Positions 34,465 to 43,597 of a DNA stretch of 53,183 nt are shown one piece after another. The stretch spans positions 1-53,183 of the forward strand of contig JABAAB010000097.1 in NCBI GenBank assembly GCA_014238945.1. The letters run 5' to 3'. Both the position numbers and the translations under genes were made by a program. The DNA comes from Lysobacterales bacterium. Its GTDB lineage: Bacteria > Pseudomonadota > Gammaproteobacteria > Xanthomonadales > SZUA-36. The notes beneath the pieces are model-generated. The model had not been told where the DNA came from. It searched no databases and worked only from the letters and a program-made list of their open reading frames with translations. The stretch's first letter is position 1. Each line of letters starts with the position of its first letter.

Positions 34465-35939
34465 TTACACTGATTCCGCCACTGGATCGCTATGAACGTG
34501 TTGTCACGTTTTCGCGGACGCCCGCCGGTCGTATCGTATTGATTGCCGTGTTTGCCGCGGGACTGGTGCTGCACGGACGCGGTTGGTGGCCGGAGGTCAG
34601 CGTGATCCTGTTGCTGATGAGTTTTCTGCCTCACTACCGACGGCAACTGCTGCTGGTGGGGACGCTCTACTGGTGGTGGCAACACACACCGTTCAACTGG
34701 GCCCTGATCACCCGCATGGCCCGCAATGAGGGCGTTGCGGAGAATATAAGTCAATCCCTTGGGTGGCCGCTGTTCCAGGCACTGGTGGTCGCATCGGTGG
34801 TGGTGTTCTGTGGCTTGTTTTACGCAGCCACGGCGCGCTGGGGCAACACGGCGCCGATGAATCGTCCGTTGCGCACGCTGCTGGTCGGCTACGTGGGCAT
34901 GCTGGCGGTGGCCACCTGGCTACCGTTGTCACCAACGGTAGAAGTGACCCTGTGGGCCTTTCTCGTGATTCTGGGCCGTTACATCTGGTTCCTGGCCTAT
35001 TCGCTGTGGGATATCCGGTCCAAAGACCGTTTCCCCTTTATGCTCCAACTGGGCCACTACCACCCATTCTGGATGGGAAGCATGAGCTCGGTTCCCTTTC
35101 CCAAGGGCGCGGCATATCTACGTAAGATCGAGGCAAAAGACGCGTCGGAACTGGCTGTGACCCAGATCAAAGGCCTAAAGCTCCTGTACTGGGCAGTGTT
35201 GCTGACGATACTGCAGGCGCTGGCTGCAGGTCTGCTCTACACCGGTACCCTCCGGATATGGGACTGGTCATTCAGTTTGCCACTTTTTCTGGATGCACCA
35301 CGATTTGCTGAAGTCCTTGGTTCATCCGTCGCCGGCACGCCAGCGGCCTGGCACCAGCACTGGCTGGCCCTGATCGCCCGGTTCTTCATGGAAATACTCA
35401 ACCTGGCCATCTGGGGGCACGTGATGATCTCAGTTTGCCGGATGGCAGGATTCCGCGCGTTGCGCAACACCTACAAACCCCTTCGCTCCGCCACCATCGC
35501 CGAGTTCTGGAACCGCTACTATTACTATTTCAAGGAATTGCTGGTTGACTTCTTTTTCTATCCCACCTTCATGCGCTACTTCAAGCGTATGCCCCGGTTA
35601 CGGCTGGTGTTCGCCACCATGGCGGCCGCCGGCTTTGGCAACGTGCTCTATCACTTTTTCCGTGATTTCAGCTATATCGCCCGCCTGGGTCTTTGGGAAG
35701 CCTTCATCAGTTTCAAGGTCTACCTGTTTTACGGCGCTCTGCTTGGTGTTGCGATTGGTCTGTCGCAGCTGAGAAACCGCACTCGCAGGACCGACCGGGA
35801 CTCGTTGCGCACCCGGATCCTGGCACCCATTTCGGTATTGGCGTTTTACTGTGTGCTGAGCATCTTCGATGACCCGGACCGGTCCCTGCCGGCGATAGAG
35901 TATTTCCGTTTTCTGATGCACCTGGTACCGGGTCTGTAA
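34461..35939 (+). CDS. MBOAT-like membrane acyltransferase (DltB-type role)
   Basis: This 492-residue integral membrane protein has about ten or eleven spans. The second half has FWNRYYYYFKELLVDFFFYP, the position of the FWRRWHISL-WFRDYVYIP block of MBOAT proteins. His398 in GNVLYHFFRDF is where MBOATs carry the invariant active-site His. The sequence is far from classical DltB. It overlaps the adenylation gene by 4 nt (ATGA) and is followed after one base by the carrier-protein gene. By analogy with DltB it would take an aminoacyl or acyl group from the carrier and transfer it through or at the membrane to an envelope acceptor. Confidence 0.75.
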   Translation: MITLIPPLDRYERVVTFSRTPAGRIVLIAVFAAGLVLHGRGWWPEVSVILLLMSFLPHYRRQLLLVGTLYWWWQHTPFNWALITRMARNEGVAENISQSLGWPLFQALVVASVVVFCGLFYAATARWGNTAPMNRPLRTLLVGYVGMLAVATWLPLSPTVEVTLWAFLVILGRYIWFLAYSLWDIRSKDRFPFMLQLGHYHPFWMGSMSSVPFPKGAAYLRKIEAKDASELAVTQIKGLKLLYWAVLLTILQALAAGLLYTGTLRIWDWSFSLPLFLDAPRFAEVLGSSVAGTPAAWHQHWLALIARFFMEILNLAIWGHVMISVCRMAGFRALRNTYKPLRSATIAEFWNRYYYYFKELLVDFFFYPTFMRYFKRMPRLRLVFATMAAAGFGNVLYHFFRDFSYIARLGLWEAFISFKVYLFYGALLGVAIGLSQLRNRTRRTDRDSLRTRILAPISVLAFYCVLSIFDDPDRSLPAIEYFRFLMHLVPGL

Positions 35940-35940
35940 C

Positions 35941-36174
35941 ATGGATTCCCTCGCCTCGATCCGTGAATTCATCACCGGTCTTCTGGAAATGAAAGGTGTG
36001 CCCAGTGATGTGAGCGACACTGAGCCGTTGCTCCCCACAGGTCTGATTGACTCACTGGATGTTGTACAGACTGTTCTGTTTCTGGAACAAAACTACGGCG
36101 TGGACTTTTCAGTTCGCCCGTTTAATCCGGATGATTTTGAGTCTATCGAGAGCATCCACCGGTTGGTGGAATAA
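35941..36174 (+). CDS. Acyl/peptidyl carrier protein (DltC-like role)
   Basis: This 77-residue acidic protein has the carrier-protein fold. LPTGLIDSLDVVQTVLFLE contains the phosphopantetheine site Ser38 in the DSL motif, and the remaining helices (VDFSVRPFNPDDFESIESI) fit. Its start is one base after the stop of the MBOAT-like gene, so the three genes form a tight operon: adenylation, membrane acyltransferase, carrier. It needs a phosphopantetheinyl transferase encoded elsewhere. No DltD-like gene follows; the next gene is convergent. Confidence 0.88.
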   Translation: MDSLASIREFITGLLEMKGVPSDVSDTEPLLPTGLIDSLDVVQTVLFLEQNYGVDFSVRPFNPDDFESIESIHRLVE

Positions 36175-36188
36175 CGAACGTGAGTGAA

Positions 36189-37286
36189 TCAGGGGTCCGC
36201 AACCGGCTCGTCTGATACTGAGCCACCAACAAGCTGAGATTTCCATCGTACATTTTTGCTGAAGGCAGATTCGCTGACAAGACGCACATCGCCCGCATCG
36301 TTCACGACTTCTGCATAGACCACATCCATGGTCTGGTTGTCGATGTGCACAACGGCGAATTGCCCAAAATGAGCTGCACCTGGAGAAAAGACATTGTAGC
36401 CACGCCATTGGTAAGGCCGCTGTGTCCAATGGTCGTGACCATGAAACAACCCCACAACGTTATAGTCCCGGATGACTTCTGCAAACTGGTTCATCTCGCC
36501 AGAAGTCCACTTTGACCGGGACCGCCGGTAGCTGCCTATGGAGTTACCACTTTCGAAACCGTAGTGCTGAAAGAAGATAACGGGACGCCCATCACCCGCA
36601 TGAAGTTTCAGATTTTCACGCAGCCAGGGAATGCTGCTGGGAAGATCGTGTCGCGTGTCACCACCAAAACGATGCAACTGAACCAGGTGTACACCACCCC
36701 AGTTCCACGAGTAGCTGTGTGAGTCCGGGTCAATGTCCTCCACCAACACAGGCGCATTGGTTCCGGAGTGACGTTGCGTCACGTAGTCCCACATACGGTC
36801 TCGATAAAGGTCGCGGGGCAATCTCGAATCACGTGGCTCTGACTCCAGATCGTGGTTTCCGAGACCGACAAAAACCGGGAATCGCACGGCGTTGTCACGA
36901 CCGTATTCATAACGGTCGATAAATAGTTGCCACTGGTCGCCGCCTTTGTTGCGGCCCATGAATCCTCCACCGCTTTCGGTGAGATCTCCACCAAGGATGA
37001 CCCCAAGGGGTGTATCGATTGTTCCTTCGACTCCAAATCGAATCCGCCAGTTTCGTGGCCAGTTATATTCAGTAATGCGGTTGATTCCGGCTACCTGCCA
37101 GTCCACCTTTGAGTCTTTGCGCCCCCACCTCTGGCAATTGCGGATACGGTTTACTGCCTCGCCACAGAACTGGGGATCCGAGGTAAAAATAAAGGTGATT
37201 CCATCGGCGGCGGTCGCTGCGACAGGTATCGTTCCTGCGAACAGGAACGCAAGCATAGTCAGTTTTTGGCTCAGTAATCGAAGCAT
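36189..37286 (-). CDS. Secreted calcineurin-like metallophosphoesterase
   Basis: This 365-residue protein has a signal peptide (LSQKLTMLAFLFAGTIPVAATA). The metal-binding motifs of the family are in order: FIFTSDPQF, LGGDLTES, VGLGNHDLESE, FFQHYGFESG and LFHGHDHW. The Tyr/Trp-rich inserts (SYSWNWGGVHLVQLHRFGG) are seen in extracellular members that act on phospholipid or phosphodiester substrates. It would be periplasmic or extracellular. Its 3' end faces the carrier-protein gene across 14 nt, so the two transcripts converge. The substrate is unknown. Confidence 0.85.
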   Translation of the reverse strand: MLRLLSQKLTMLAFLFAGTIPVAATAADGITFIFTSDPQFCGEAVNRIRNCQRWGRKDSKVDWQVAGINRITEYNWPRNWRIRFGVEGTIDTPLGVILGGDLTESGGGFMGRNKGGDQWQLFIDRYEYGRDNAVRFPVFVGLGNHDLESEPRDSRLPRDLYRDRMWDYVTQRHSGTNAPVLVEDIDPDSHSYSWNWGGVHLVQLHRFGGDTRHDLPSSIPWLRENLKLHAGDGRPVIFFQHYGFESGNSIGSYRRSRSKWTSGEMNQFAEVIRDYNVVGLFHGHDHWTQRPYQWRGYNVFSPGAAHFGQFAVVHIDNQTMDVVYAEVVNDAGDVRLVSESAFSKNVRWKSQLVGGSVSDEPVADP

Positions 37287-37423
37287 ATGCAGTGACTTAT
37301 ATCAGTTTCCACGATTGTCAGTCTTGCTCCCTGCCCAAAGCCCGGAACTGTGATGCCAACAAGCGAATATCGCGGAATAGGACCGCTCGGTACAGGAAAA
37401 GTTTACGGTTGGTCTGAGTTTTT

Positions 37424-37454
37424 GCAATATTGGGGGTCAGAATGCAATTTTTGA
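37424..37454. repeat. Possible REP-like element
   Basis: TGGGGGTCAGAATGCAATTT and the following TTGAC resemble the GGGGTCAGA-CAATTTTTGAC repeats that are scattered in several gammaproteobacterial genomes near REP transposases. GTCA and TGAC form a short inverted repeat. Only one copy is seen here. Confidence 0.25.
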
Positions 37455-37487
37455 CATGAACACCCGTGCATGGATGGCCAGTCCAAA

Positions 37488-38765
37488 CTATCGGGCGCTC
37501 CAATTCCGCTCCCGCCATAAAAAGTAAAATAATGAAGCTATGGTCAGGATTGAACCATAAATCACCATGCCATTACTTGAGCCCGTGAAGAAGTTCACCC
37601 AACTCATCTCCGGGGCTCCAAAATCCTTGTAGATCATCACGCCAACTGCGGCCAGATAGCCAAACGCATCCGCCACGTAAATCATGAAGCCGGCGTTGGA
37701 AACGTATCTGAAAGTGGCGATCATGCGGTCAAAAAGGATGCAACCAAAAGGGATGTAGCCCATATAGATCCCAATCCCAACCAATACCATCCAGGTGACA
37801 GGATTCAACATCCCTGCCTGAAAAAGCCAGGTTGAAATACCGATAAGCAAGAGTCCGGTCAGAATGAAAATATGGTTCAGGATTAAAGCTGTCTTATTGT
37901 CCTTGATGAGGAAAAAGCTGCCTATCAGGATCAGGACGATCAGGCCGACCCAGAATTCGGATATGGCAAAGACCGAGGAATCAGAAACCCCCATTTCAAT
38001 AAACATCTCGGCCATAAAGTTGTCACGGAAATCCCGGAATGCAGTCAAACCCATATACATCAGGACCAACATGACCAAGCCGGGCGCAAAGGTCCCGAAA
38101 AAAGCCCGGCGTTCCTTCCTGTCCATGGGCATTCGTCGGGTGCGGATCTCTTGATCCTGCGCACTGGGAGGGGGAATTCGATCCAGCAGAAATACAGCAA
38201 TGATGAGAGGAACGATAAAAAAGGCTCCCGTAGCCACCGGCATCCAAAATTCTGACACCCCCGCATCCATCAGACCCCGGCCAACTGACTTCACGAAGCC
38301 GGATGAAACCACATAACTGATGCTCAATCCCGCCCCCAGGGCCTCGGTAAATCTTCTTCCTTCGAGATAACTAAAAACCAGGCCCCAAACCATGCCCAAA
38401 GGCAGGCCATTTAAAAATAGAAAAATAAAATTATAGGGATAGGGAACCAGGGCAAACAGGAGCAGGGCGAACTCGGCAAACAGGATCAGGGCCACAATGG
38501 CCAGCGCCCGGCGTTCGCCGGTCATCTCGGAAATGACCTTGATCCCGACAAACTTGGAGAGCGTATAGCCTAAGACCTGGGTAATGACCAGGATGGTTTT
38601 AAAGCCCATGCCAAAAAGCGCGTAGTCCTCATAGGAGGTTGCCGTAAATGGCTTTCGGAAGGCATACATGCAAGCGTACACAGAGAAGGCCGCAAAAATT
38701 GCATAAACGGAGAAGTAAAGCCCATTTGCCTGTTTTAGCCAGTCTGTAATTTTGTCCTTCAGCAT
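37488..38765 (-). CDS. DUF5690-type MFS-like membrane transporter
   Basis: The ATG at 38765 (MLKDKITDWLKQANGLYFSV) gives 425 residues; upstream in-frame codons add only a polar leader. It has about 12 membrane spans. Motifs include YACMYAFRKPFTATSYED, VLGYTLSKFVGIKVISEMTG, LPLGMVWGLVFSYLEGRRFT and GYIPFGCILFDRMIATFRY. The YAFRKPFT and SYLEGRR motifs are those of the DUF5690 family, relatives of the organophosphate:phosphate antiporter branch of MFS. The substrate is unknown. It is preceded by a 395-nt gap and lies alone. Confidence 0.8.
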   Translation of the reverse strand: MLKDKITDWLKQANGLYFSVYAIFAAFSVYACMYAFRKPFTATSYEDYALFGMGFKTILVITQVLGYTLSKFVGIKVISEMTGERRALAIVALILFAEFALLLFALVPYPYNFIFLFLNGLPLGMVWGLVFSYLEGRRFTEALGAGLSISYVVSSGFVKSVGRGLMDAGVSEFWMPVATGAFFIVPLIIAVFLLDRIPPPSAQDQEIRTRRMPMDRKERRAFFGTFAPGLVMLVLMYMGLTAFRDFRDNFMAEMFIEMGVSDSSVFAISEFWVGLIVLILIGSFFLIKDNKTALILNHIFILTGLLLIGISTWLFQAGMLNPVTWMVLVGIGIYMGYIPFGCILFDRMIATFRYVSNAGFMIYVADAFGYLAAVGVMIYKDFGAPEMSWVNFFTGSSNGMVIYGSILTIASLFYFLWRERNWSAR

Positions 38766-39160
38766 GCTTGTTCTACTTATTTGCTGCTGACATTCTATCG
38801 GAACCCCTCGATACGTGTTTGTTACCCGTTGCAATTGTGATATTGAATTTTGTCGGATTCGTCGCTGCAGAGAAAGAAGCCATTACAGACGGACAACGCT
38901 CCGGCTTTCTTGTTGAGGGTGCTTTGTCCCACAGGCCGTGGATAACCCAGATGAAGATCCGTCGCATCAATTGTTTTGAGGTTTCGTTAAATCCTTCTTT
39001 GGACAGATTACCCGCAGCTCACATTAATCATAGCGATACCCTGATCATTTTCGGTATCTGCAGGGAATAGTCAGCCAAATCAGGAAAACAGGCTGCTCAC
39101 GATCAATACATCCCAATGTTCAGTGTCAAATCAACCCTGATTTCCTGGCCGGTTGGGCTA
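38766..39160. other. 395-nt gap without a recognisable gene
   Basis: The gap lies between the start of the DUF5690 gene and the end of the NHL gene, both on the minus strand. It should hold the promoter of the former. GATACC and GGTATC near 39035-39060 make a 6-bp stem with a 12-nt loop. Short open frames on both strands show no domain. I see no RNA gene. Confidence 0.45.
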
Positions 39161-39945
39161 TTACCGCGTATCCAGATCCTCACACTGGTCAATATTGTCA
39201 TGGGCAATACGTTCAATGGTTACCGAGCCCTGTCGGCTAATGGAAGGAATATCGTAGTCCACCGTGCCCGAATTGCAATCTGTAAATGTCAGAACAATAC
39301 TGCCGTCATCCGCACGCTCGATATCGGTAGACGTATCAAATAACCCGCCAGATGCAATGCTGATGGCCATAGTGGAAGTGTTGCCATCGATCGTACCCAA
39401 TGCCGTCAGCCAACGGTGTCCCGGATGGCCCAGATTGGCTTCAGCCTCGTCCGGGGGTTGCTCTGTGTCATAGGTAAACCAGGCAAGTGTCACGACACCC
39501 AGTTCAGGGAATACTGTAATAAAGAAACCCTGGCCATCGGTGACCGGGTTAAACCAGGCGTCGTTGAGACCCGCGTTTATTTTGAATTCCGGAACCGTTC
39601 TGATACGCAGGCCGTTGGGCTTGGCCAGCCCTCCGGAACCAGCGGGGGCAAAATCCCCCACGAAGTTGCCGCTGGAATCGTATTGCCTGACCGATGAAGT
39701 ACCACCGTTGCCGATGAGAAAATCACCATTGCTCAAAAACTCAACGCCCTCGGGTTCACTCAGGCCGAGCACGAAGTTGCTTTGGAAAACACCGTTGGAA
39801 TTAAACCTCCTGATGGCACCTCCGCTCCAGTCCATGACCAGCAGGTCTCCGTTGCTGTCAAACCAGATATTGGTCGGGCCCTGTAGATTTGACGCTATAA
39901 ACAAGCCCATGTCATTGCCGTTGGAATCAAACTTGCGCACGTGCG
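39161..39945 (-). pseudogene. NHL-repeat protein, 3' part with a C-terminal WFTYDTE domain
   Basis: This part is in a different frame from the start of the gene at 40436. It continues the NHL repeats (VRKFDSNGNDMGLFI, LQGPTNIWFDSNGDLLVMD, LSEPEGVEFLSNGDFLIGN, LAKPNGLRIRTVPEF). It then has a domain with GLNDAWFNPVTDGQGFFITV, TLAWFTYDTEQPP, HRWLTALGTIDGNTSTM and FTDCNSGTVDYDIPSI. I know this last domain only as an uncharacterised segment common in exported gammaproteobacterial proteins. The frame joins that of the 5' part somewhere in 39932-39960. Confidence 0.75.
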
Positions 39946-40436
39946 CCAGGTTCCACGGAGACATATAAATTGCCCTGGCTGTCCCAGTCCAGTCCAATGC
40001 TGTTGGCCACACCCACGCTGGTGAACTCATCGTGAAAGCTGCCGTCCAGCTGGTAGCGCAGTACCCGGCCGTTGCCGGCCCACTGTAGTACGTAAAGCAG
40101 ATTGTCCGCACCGATTTTCATCCGTGTGGGCTGGCCAATTCCACTGGCAAATTCACCCAAAAGCTGACCGGTGGTGGCATCGTGCTTCGTAATCCGGTTG
40201 CTTGACAGATTTGAAACCAGTGCGACACCATCATTTTCCAGGAAAATAATGTCCTGAGGCTTACTCAAGTCGGAGCCGATGAAAACTTCAGGGTTTTGGC
40301 CCGACTCATCATATTTGATCACCTGCCACGGCGCCCCACGATTGGGGCCGACATCGATGACATACAGGTCCAATTCCTGACCGTGTGTGTTGAACACCAT
40401 CAGCGACAGGCAAAATGTCAATAAACAGAATTTCAT
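39927..40436 (-). pseudogene. Secreted NHL-repeat protein, 5' part (frameshifted)
   Basis: The ATG at 40436 starts a signal peptide (MKFCLLTFCLSLMVFNTHG). NHL/six-bladed propeller repeats follow: LSKPQDIIFLENDGVALVS, IGQPTRMKIGADNLLYVLQ and VANSIGLDWDSQGNLYVSV. The frame then ends at 39927, while the neighbouring frame continues the repeats. One base appears to have been gained or two lost in 39932-39960. Restored, the gene would cover 39161-40436, about 425 residues. It is probably an exported sugar- or surface-binding propeller. It may be a true pseudogene or a sequence error. Confidence 0.75.
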
Positions 40437-40793
40437 ATGAATTTTCTTATGTATGAAATGTTTCGTACAAAGAGAAACAGCGTAAAAGCTATGGCAGCTG
40501 AAATCCACCGATATGGTCTTTGGGGGTTATATTATGTGCTGGGGTGGTGACTACCGCACCCCGTCCACTGCTTCAGCAACTTAAAGAGCTTTTCTGTTGA
40601 CTGAAAATAAAATTTCTCTGTAATTTTAGGTAGATAGACCTGTAGAATGACTGGAGATTAGTCACAATAAGCATTGCCTAAAGCGATGACGAAAATTTTC
40701 CCAAACGTAAGCCACGTTAGTACCAGCATGGGGGACAGTACAGGAGTCAGGGTAGAACCATAATACACGCCCTCCTTCCCAAACTGACTACAA
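40437..40793. other. 357-nt gap between divergent genes
   Basis: The stretch is AT-rich next to the NHL gene start. Near 40670-40780 the minus strand encodes a hydrophobic segment without a start codon of its own outside the neighbouring gene. It may be the remnant of a membrane protein or chance. Promoters for both flanking genes should be here; I see no clear boxes. Confidence 0.4.
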
Positions 40794-41864
40794 ATGAAAG
40801 AAATCGCCAGGATAATTCCCATGCCTCCGGTGGACTGGGGCGGTGGTGATGTAAGAGAGGTTGTCTTACTGGAACTAACAACCCCACAGGGCATCACAGG
40901 TCTTGGCTCTGCCTATACCGGTGTTCGTCAATTGCGCGATGCATTGACACAATATCAACATGACCCTGCGATTCTTCACCATGCTGATGCAGAGATGACC
41001 GTCCCGATGAGCGCCATCGATATTGCACTCTGGGACATCCGGGGAAAACAGGAAAACCTGCCGGTGAGCGAACTTCTTGGGGGCAGAAAGCATGATCGTG
41101 TTCTTGCTTACGCGACCATTGATTTACCGATGACTTCGGCCAGGGCCGGGGATGCCTTCGACCAAATATTACACTCCACTGTCGAGAAAGGTTTCCGTGC
41201 AGTCAAACTCTGTATTGAGAACTTTGGTTACCGTGACCACGGAAAGTCTGATAAAGAATGGGACCACTGTGAGGCCAAACTTTTAAGGTTTGCAAGAAAA
41301 ATTGTTGGCAACAATGTGCAATTGATGCTGGATGTCTATGGCTCTGACCCGGCATGGACCGGAAATTGCGACTGGGCTCTCAAAACAATACAAATTCTGG
41401 AGGAACTGGATTATCTCTGGATTGAAGAACCATTCACGCCGGGCGCTTTTGAGGACTTCGTCAGGCTGACTCAAACCGCGAAAATTGCTATCGCCGGGGG
41501 TGAAAACTTTATCCTGGAATGCGAATTTGAGAAATTATCAAAACTGAAAGCCGTCAACATTCTCCAACCCGATTGTACCAGGGTAGGCGGATTGTCAAGG
41601 ATGCAATCCATTCGGGATACCGCCAGTCAAAATGATTTGCATCTGATCCCACACGGTTGGAATACAGCTGTTGGGCTCGCGGCTGATTTGCAGTTTCAAG
41701 CAACCGTGTCCGACGATGAATACTGTATGGTTGAGGTCAGACCACACAAAATAATTACGGGTCTTTTAAAACATGATCCCTTCACATTGGACGCCGAGGG
41801 AAAAATTACCGTGCCTGCCGGTGCCGGGCTTGGCTTAGAATTGAATGATGCATTTAGAAAATAG
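40794..41864 (+). CDS. Enolase-superfamily (mandelate racemase/muconate lactonizing type) enzyme
   Basis: This 356-residue protein starts MKEIARIIPMPPVDWGGGD and has the capping and barrel domains of the superfamily. Metal ligands are the Asp in LMLDVYG, the Glu in LWIEEPF and the Glu in IAGGEN. RAVKLCIE holds the Lys on the second barrel strand. LQPDCTRVGGLSRM and PHGWNTAVGLA hold the Asp-His pair of the mandelate racemase subgroup. It abstracts a proton next to a carboxylate, as in acid-sugar dehydratases. The substrate is not clear. It is the first plus-strand gene of a group that continues with an FAD oxidoreductase and a kinase-aminotransferase fusion. Confidence 0.85.
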   Translation: MKEIARIIPMPPVDWGGGDVREVVLLELTTPQGITGLGSAYTGVRQLRDALTQYQHDPAILHHADAEMTVPMSAIDIALWDIRGKQENLPVSELLGGRKHDRVLAYATIDLPMTSARAGDAFDQILHSTVEKGFRAVKLCIENFGYRDHGKSDKEWDHCEAKLLRFARKIVGNNVQLMLDVYGSDPAWTGNCDWALKTIQILEELDYLWIEEPFTPGAFEDFVRLTQTAKIAIAGGENFILECEFEKLSKLKAVNILQPDCTRVGGLSRMQSIRDTASQNDLHLIPHGWNTAVGLAADLQFQATVSDDEYCMVEVRPHKIITGLLKHDPFTLDAEGKITVPAGAGLGLELNDAFRK

Positions 41865-41887
41865 TCCTAGTTTGGGTTCACACCCTG

Positions 41888-42059
41888 TTGATCGCCATGA
41901 CGCCACGGTCAGCCGGCTTCTACTCATTCATTTACCGAATCTGTGGAGCGTACCCCGGAACAATAGGTGGCTGGCAGTACGCGTATTACTTCAAAACCGG
42001 GATCAGGGGTGGTTCCGGCTCCAACACGTGCTCCTGCATCATGGGCATGACCATCATCC
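41888..42059 (+). pseudogene. Possible remnant of an amino-acid permease
   Basis: Between the enolase-superfamily gene and the FAD oxidoreductase gene one frame reads TPRSAGFYSFIYRICGAYPG followed by TIGGWQYAYYF. This resembles the second to third span of APC-type amino-acid permeases (the PRSGGxYxFxxRxFG-GFxAGW pattern). It has no proper start and runs out of frame into the next gene. The match is short and may be chance. Confidence 0.25.
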
Positions 42060-42068
42060 TTGTGCCCA

Positions 42069-43595
42069 ATGACTGCAATCCCACAGAACATCACCGTCAT
42101 TGGTGCCGGTATCAATGGCCTGGTGGCAGCAAATTATCTGGCACGCGCAGGACACCTGGTCACACTACTTGAGCGCAGCAACCGGGTTGGTGGTGCCTGT
42201 GTGTCGGAGACGGCAGAGGTGGATGGCATACGGCAGGATTACGCGCTAGGTGCTACCACGCTGGGGTTGATGCAGGACTATGTCTGGCGGGAAACCGGGC
42301 TGGCAGATCGTTTGCAGGGCTGGGCGGTTACGCACCCGAACCTGGTGTTTTTCCCTGGCATCAAAAAACCTGCCTTAATCTACGATAATGTGCCCCAGGC
42401 GGCCCGGGAGTTAGCCGACAAGTGGGGTGAGCAAGGAAATCTGGCCGCTTTCCGCGCGGATCAGTACCGGGTGGTACGTTTTCTGCAGGCGGGTTACCGG
42501 GCCGGTCAGCCACCCAGGCTGGACGAAACGGTTGCAGAGCTGGGGGCAGATCTGACCGCGCTGTGGATCACCGGGAGCGCCAGGACGCTTTTGGAGCATT
42601 ACCTGAGCTCTGAATATACCAGGCTGCATCTGGCCATGAACGTTACGGAAAGCGGCCCGGTATCCCTGTCCGAACCCTACTCCGCATTCATTATTCCGAT
42701 GATGAGTTCAGGCTCGGTTTTTGGGGGTTACTACGGTTATATACGCGGTGGTATCTGGCAGATCACACGTGAACTCGGCCGAATCAACCAGGAACTGGGT
42801 GTCGAGCTGGTTTTGTCTTGTACGGTACAGGACGTCGACACCAGAGCCGGTATTGTGCGTTATGAGAATTCCACTGGTGAACGGGTACTTCAAGCGGACC
42901 ACGTGGTGTTTGCTACCGATCCCCAAACTGCCGCACGCCTGACTGGCGATGCGGCACTGATTGAACACACCAGCCAGGAACGATTGCTGGGAACCGCCGG
43001 CAAACTCAACCTCATGTTCCGCAATCCCGTGCAGTGGAAACATGGCAGTGCGCACCCTGAATCCGACACCGCTTTCCGCTACCTCTTTGCGGTGGATACC
43101 TTGGACGCCTTTGATGACGCCACACTGGCCGTTATGGATGGTGCAGACTTCATTCCGGGATATTTCCAGGTCTACTGTGAGGGAGCAGCCATGCGTCATA
43201 TGGGTCTCAATGAACCCTTTGACCGCCTGACGGTATTTTTCAAAAATCTTGCATTGGGGAAAACAGGGGATCAGATGGCAAGGGTGGAGGCGCAAGTGCG
43301 TGAGATCATCCTGAATCACGTTGCCAATCCCGAAGATTGCGTCTGGACCCGGCTGCTCACACCCCGTGACCTGCAACAAACTTTTGGCTTTCCGGGCGGT
43401 AACATTGAACATACCATGCTGGTGGAAGGGCAAAGTTACTTTGACCGGCAATATGCCGACGATGCAAACCGGCGTTTCTACCAGTTCGGCGCGTTTGAAA
43501 ACGTGTCCATCTGTGGCTCCAGCACCTACCCCTGCGGCTCGGTGGCCGGAACCCCTGGATACATGTGTGTCAGTGAATTGTTGCGGAGAACCTAG
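42069..43595 (+). CDS. FAD-dependent oxidoreductase, phytoene desaturase/amine oxidase-like
   Basis: The ATG at 42069 (MTAIPQNITVIGAGINGLVA) gives 508 residues; a TTG 9 nt upstream is less likely. ITVIGAGINGLVAANYLARA is the dinucleotide-binding loop, followed by LLERSNRVGGACVSE, the FAD motif of phytoene-desaturase-type flavoproteins. The C-terminal GFPGGNIEHTML and CGSSTYPCGSVAGTPGYM complete the cofactor site. Such enzymes oxidise amines or carotenoid-like substrates; no carotenoid genes are near. Its stop is 2 nt from the start of the kinase-aminotransferase fusion, so both are in one operon and may act on the same amino compound. Confidence 0.85.
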   Translation: MTAIPQNITVIGAGINGLVAANYLARAGHLVTLLERSNRVGGACVSETAEVDGIRQDYALGATTLGLMQDYVWRETGLADRLQGWAVTHPNLVFFPGIKKPALIYDNVPQAARELADKWGEQGNLAAFRADQYRVVRFLQAGYRAGQPPRLDETVAELGADLTALWITGSARTLLEHYLSSEYTRLHLAMNVTESGPVSLSEPYSAFIIPMMSSGSVFGGYYGYIRGGIWQITRELGRINQELGVELVLSCTVQDVDTRAGIVRYENSTGERVLQADHVVFATDPQTAARLTGDAALIEHTSQERLLGTAGKLNLMFRNPVQWKHGSAHPESDTAFRYLFAVDTLDAFDDATLAVMDGADFIPGYFQVYCEGAAMRHMGLNEPFDRLTVFFKNLALGKTGDQMARVEAQVREIILNHVANPEDCVWTRLLTPRDLQQTFGFPGGNIEHTMLVEGQSYFDRQYADDANRRFYQFGAFENVSICGSSTYPCGSVAGTPGYMCVSELLRRT

Positions 43596-43597
43596 CC

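Noticed and set aside
40658-40800. Hydrophobic minus-strand segment (VLTWLTFGKIFVIALG) in the gap before the enolase-superfamily gene
   Set aside because: It has no start of its own and no family match I can name; it could be a membrane-protein remnant but is too short to support.
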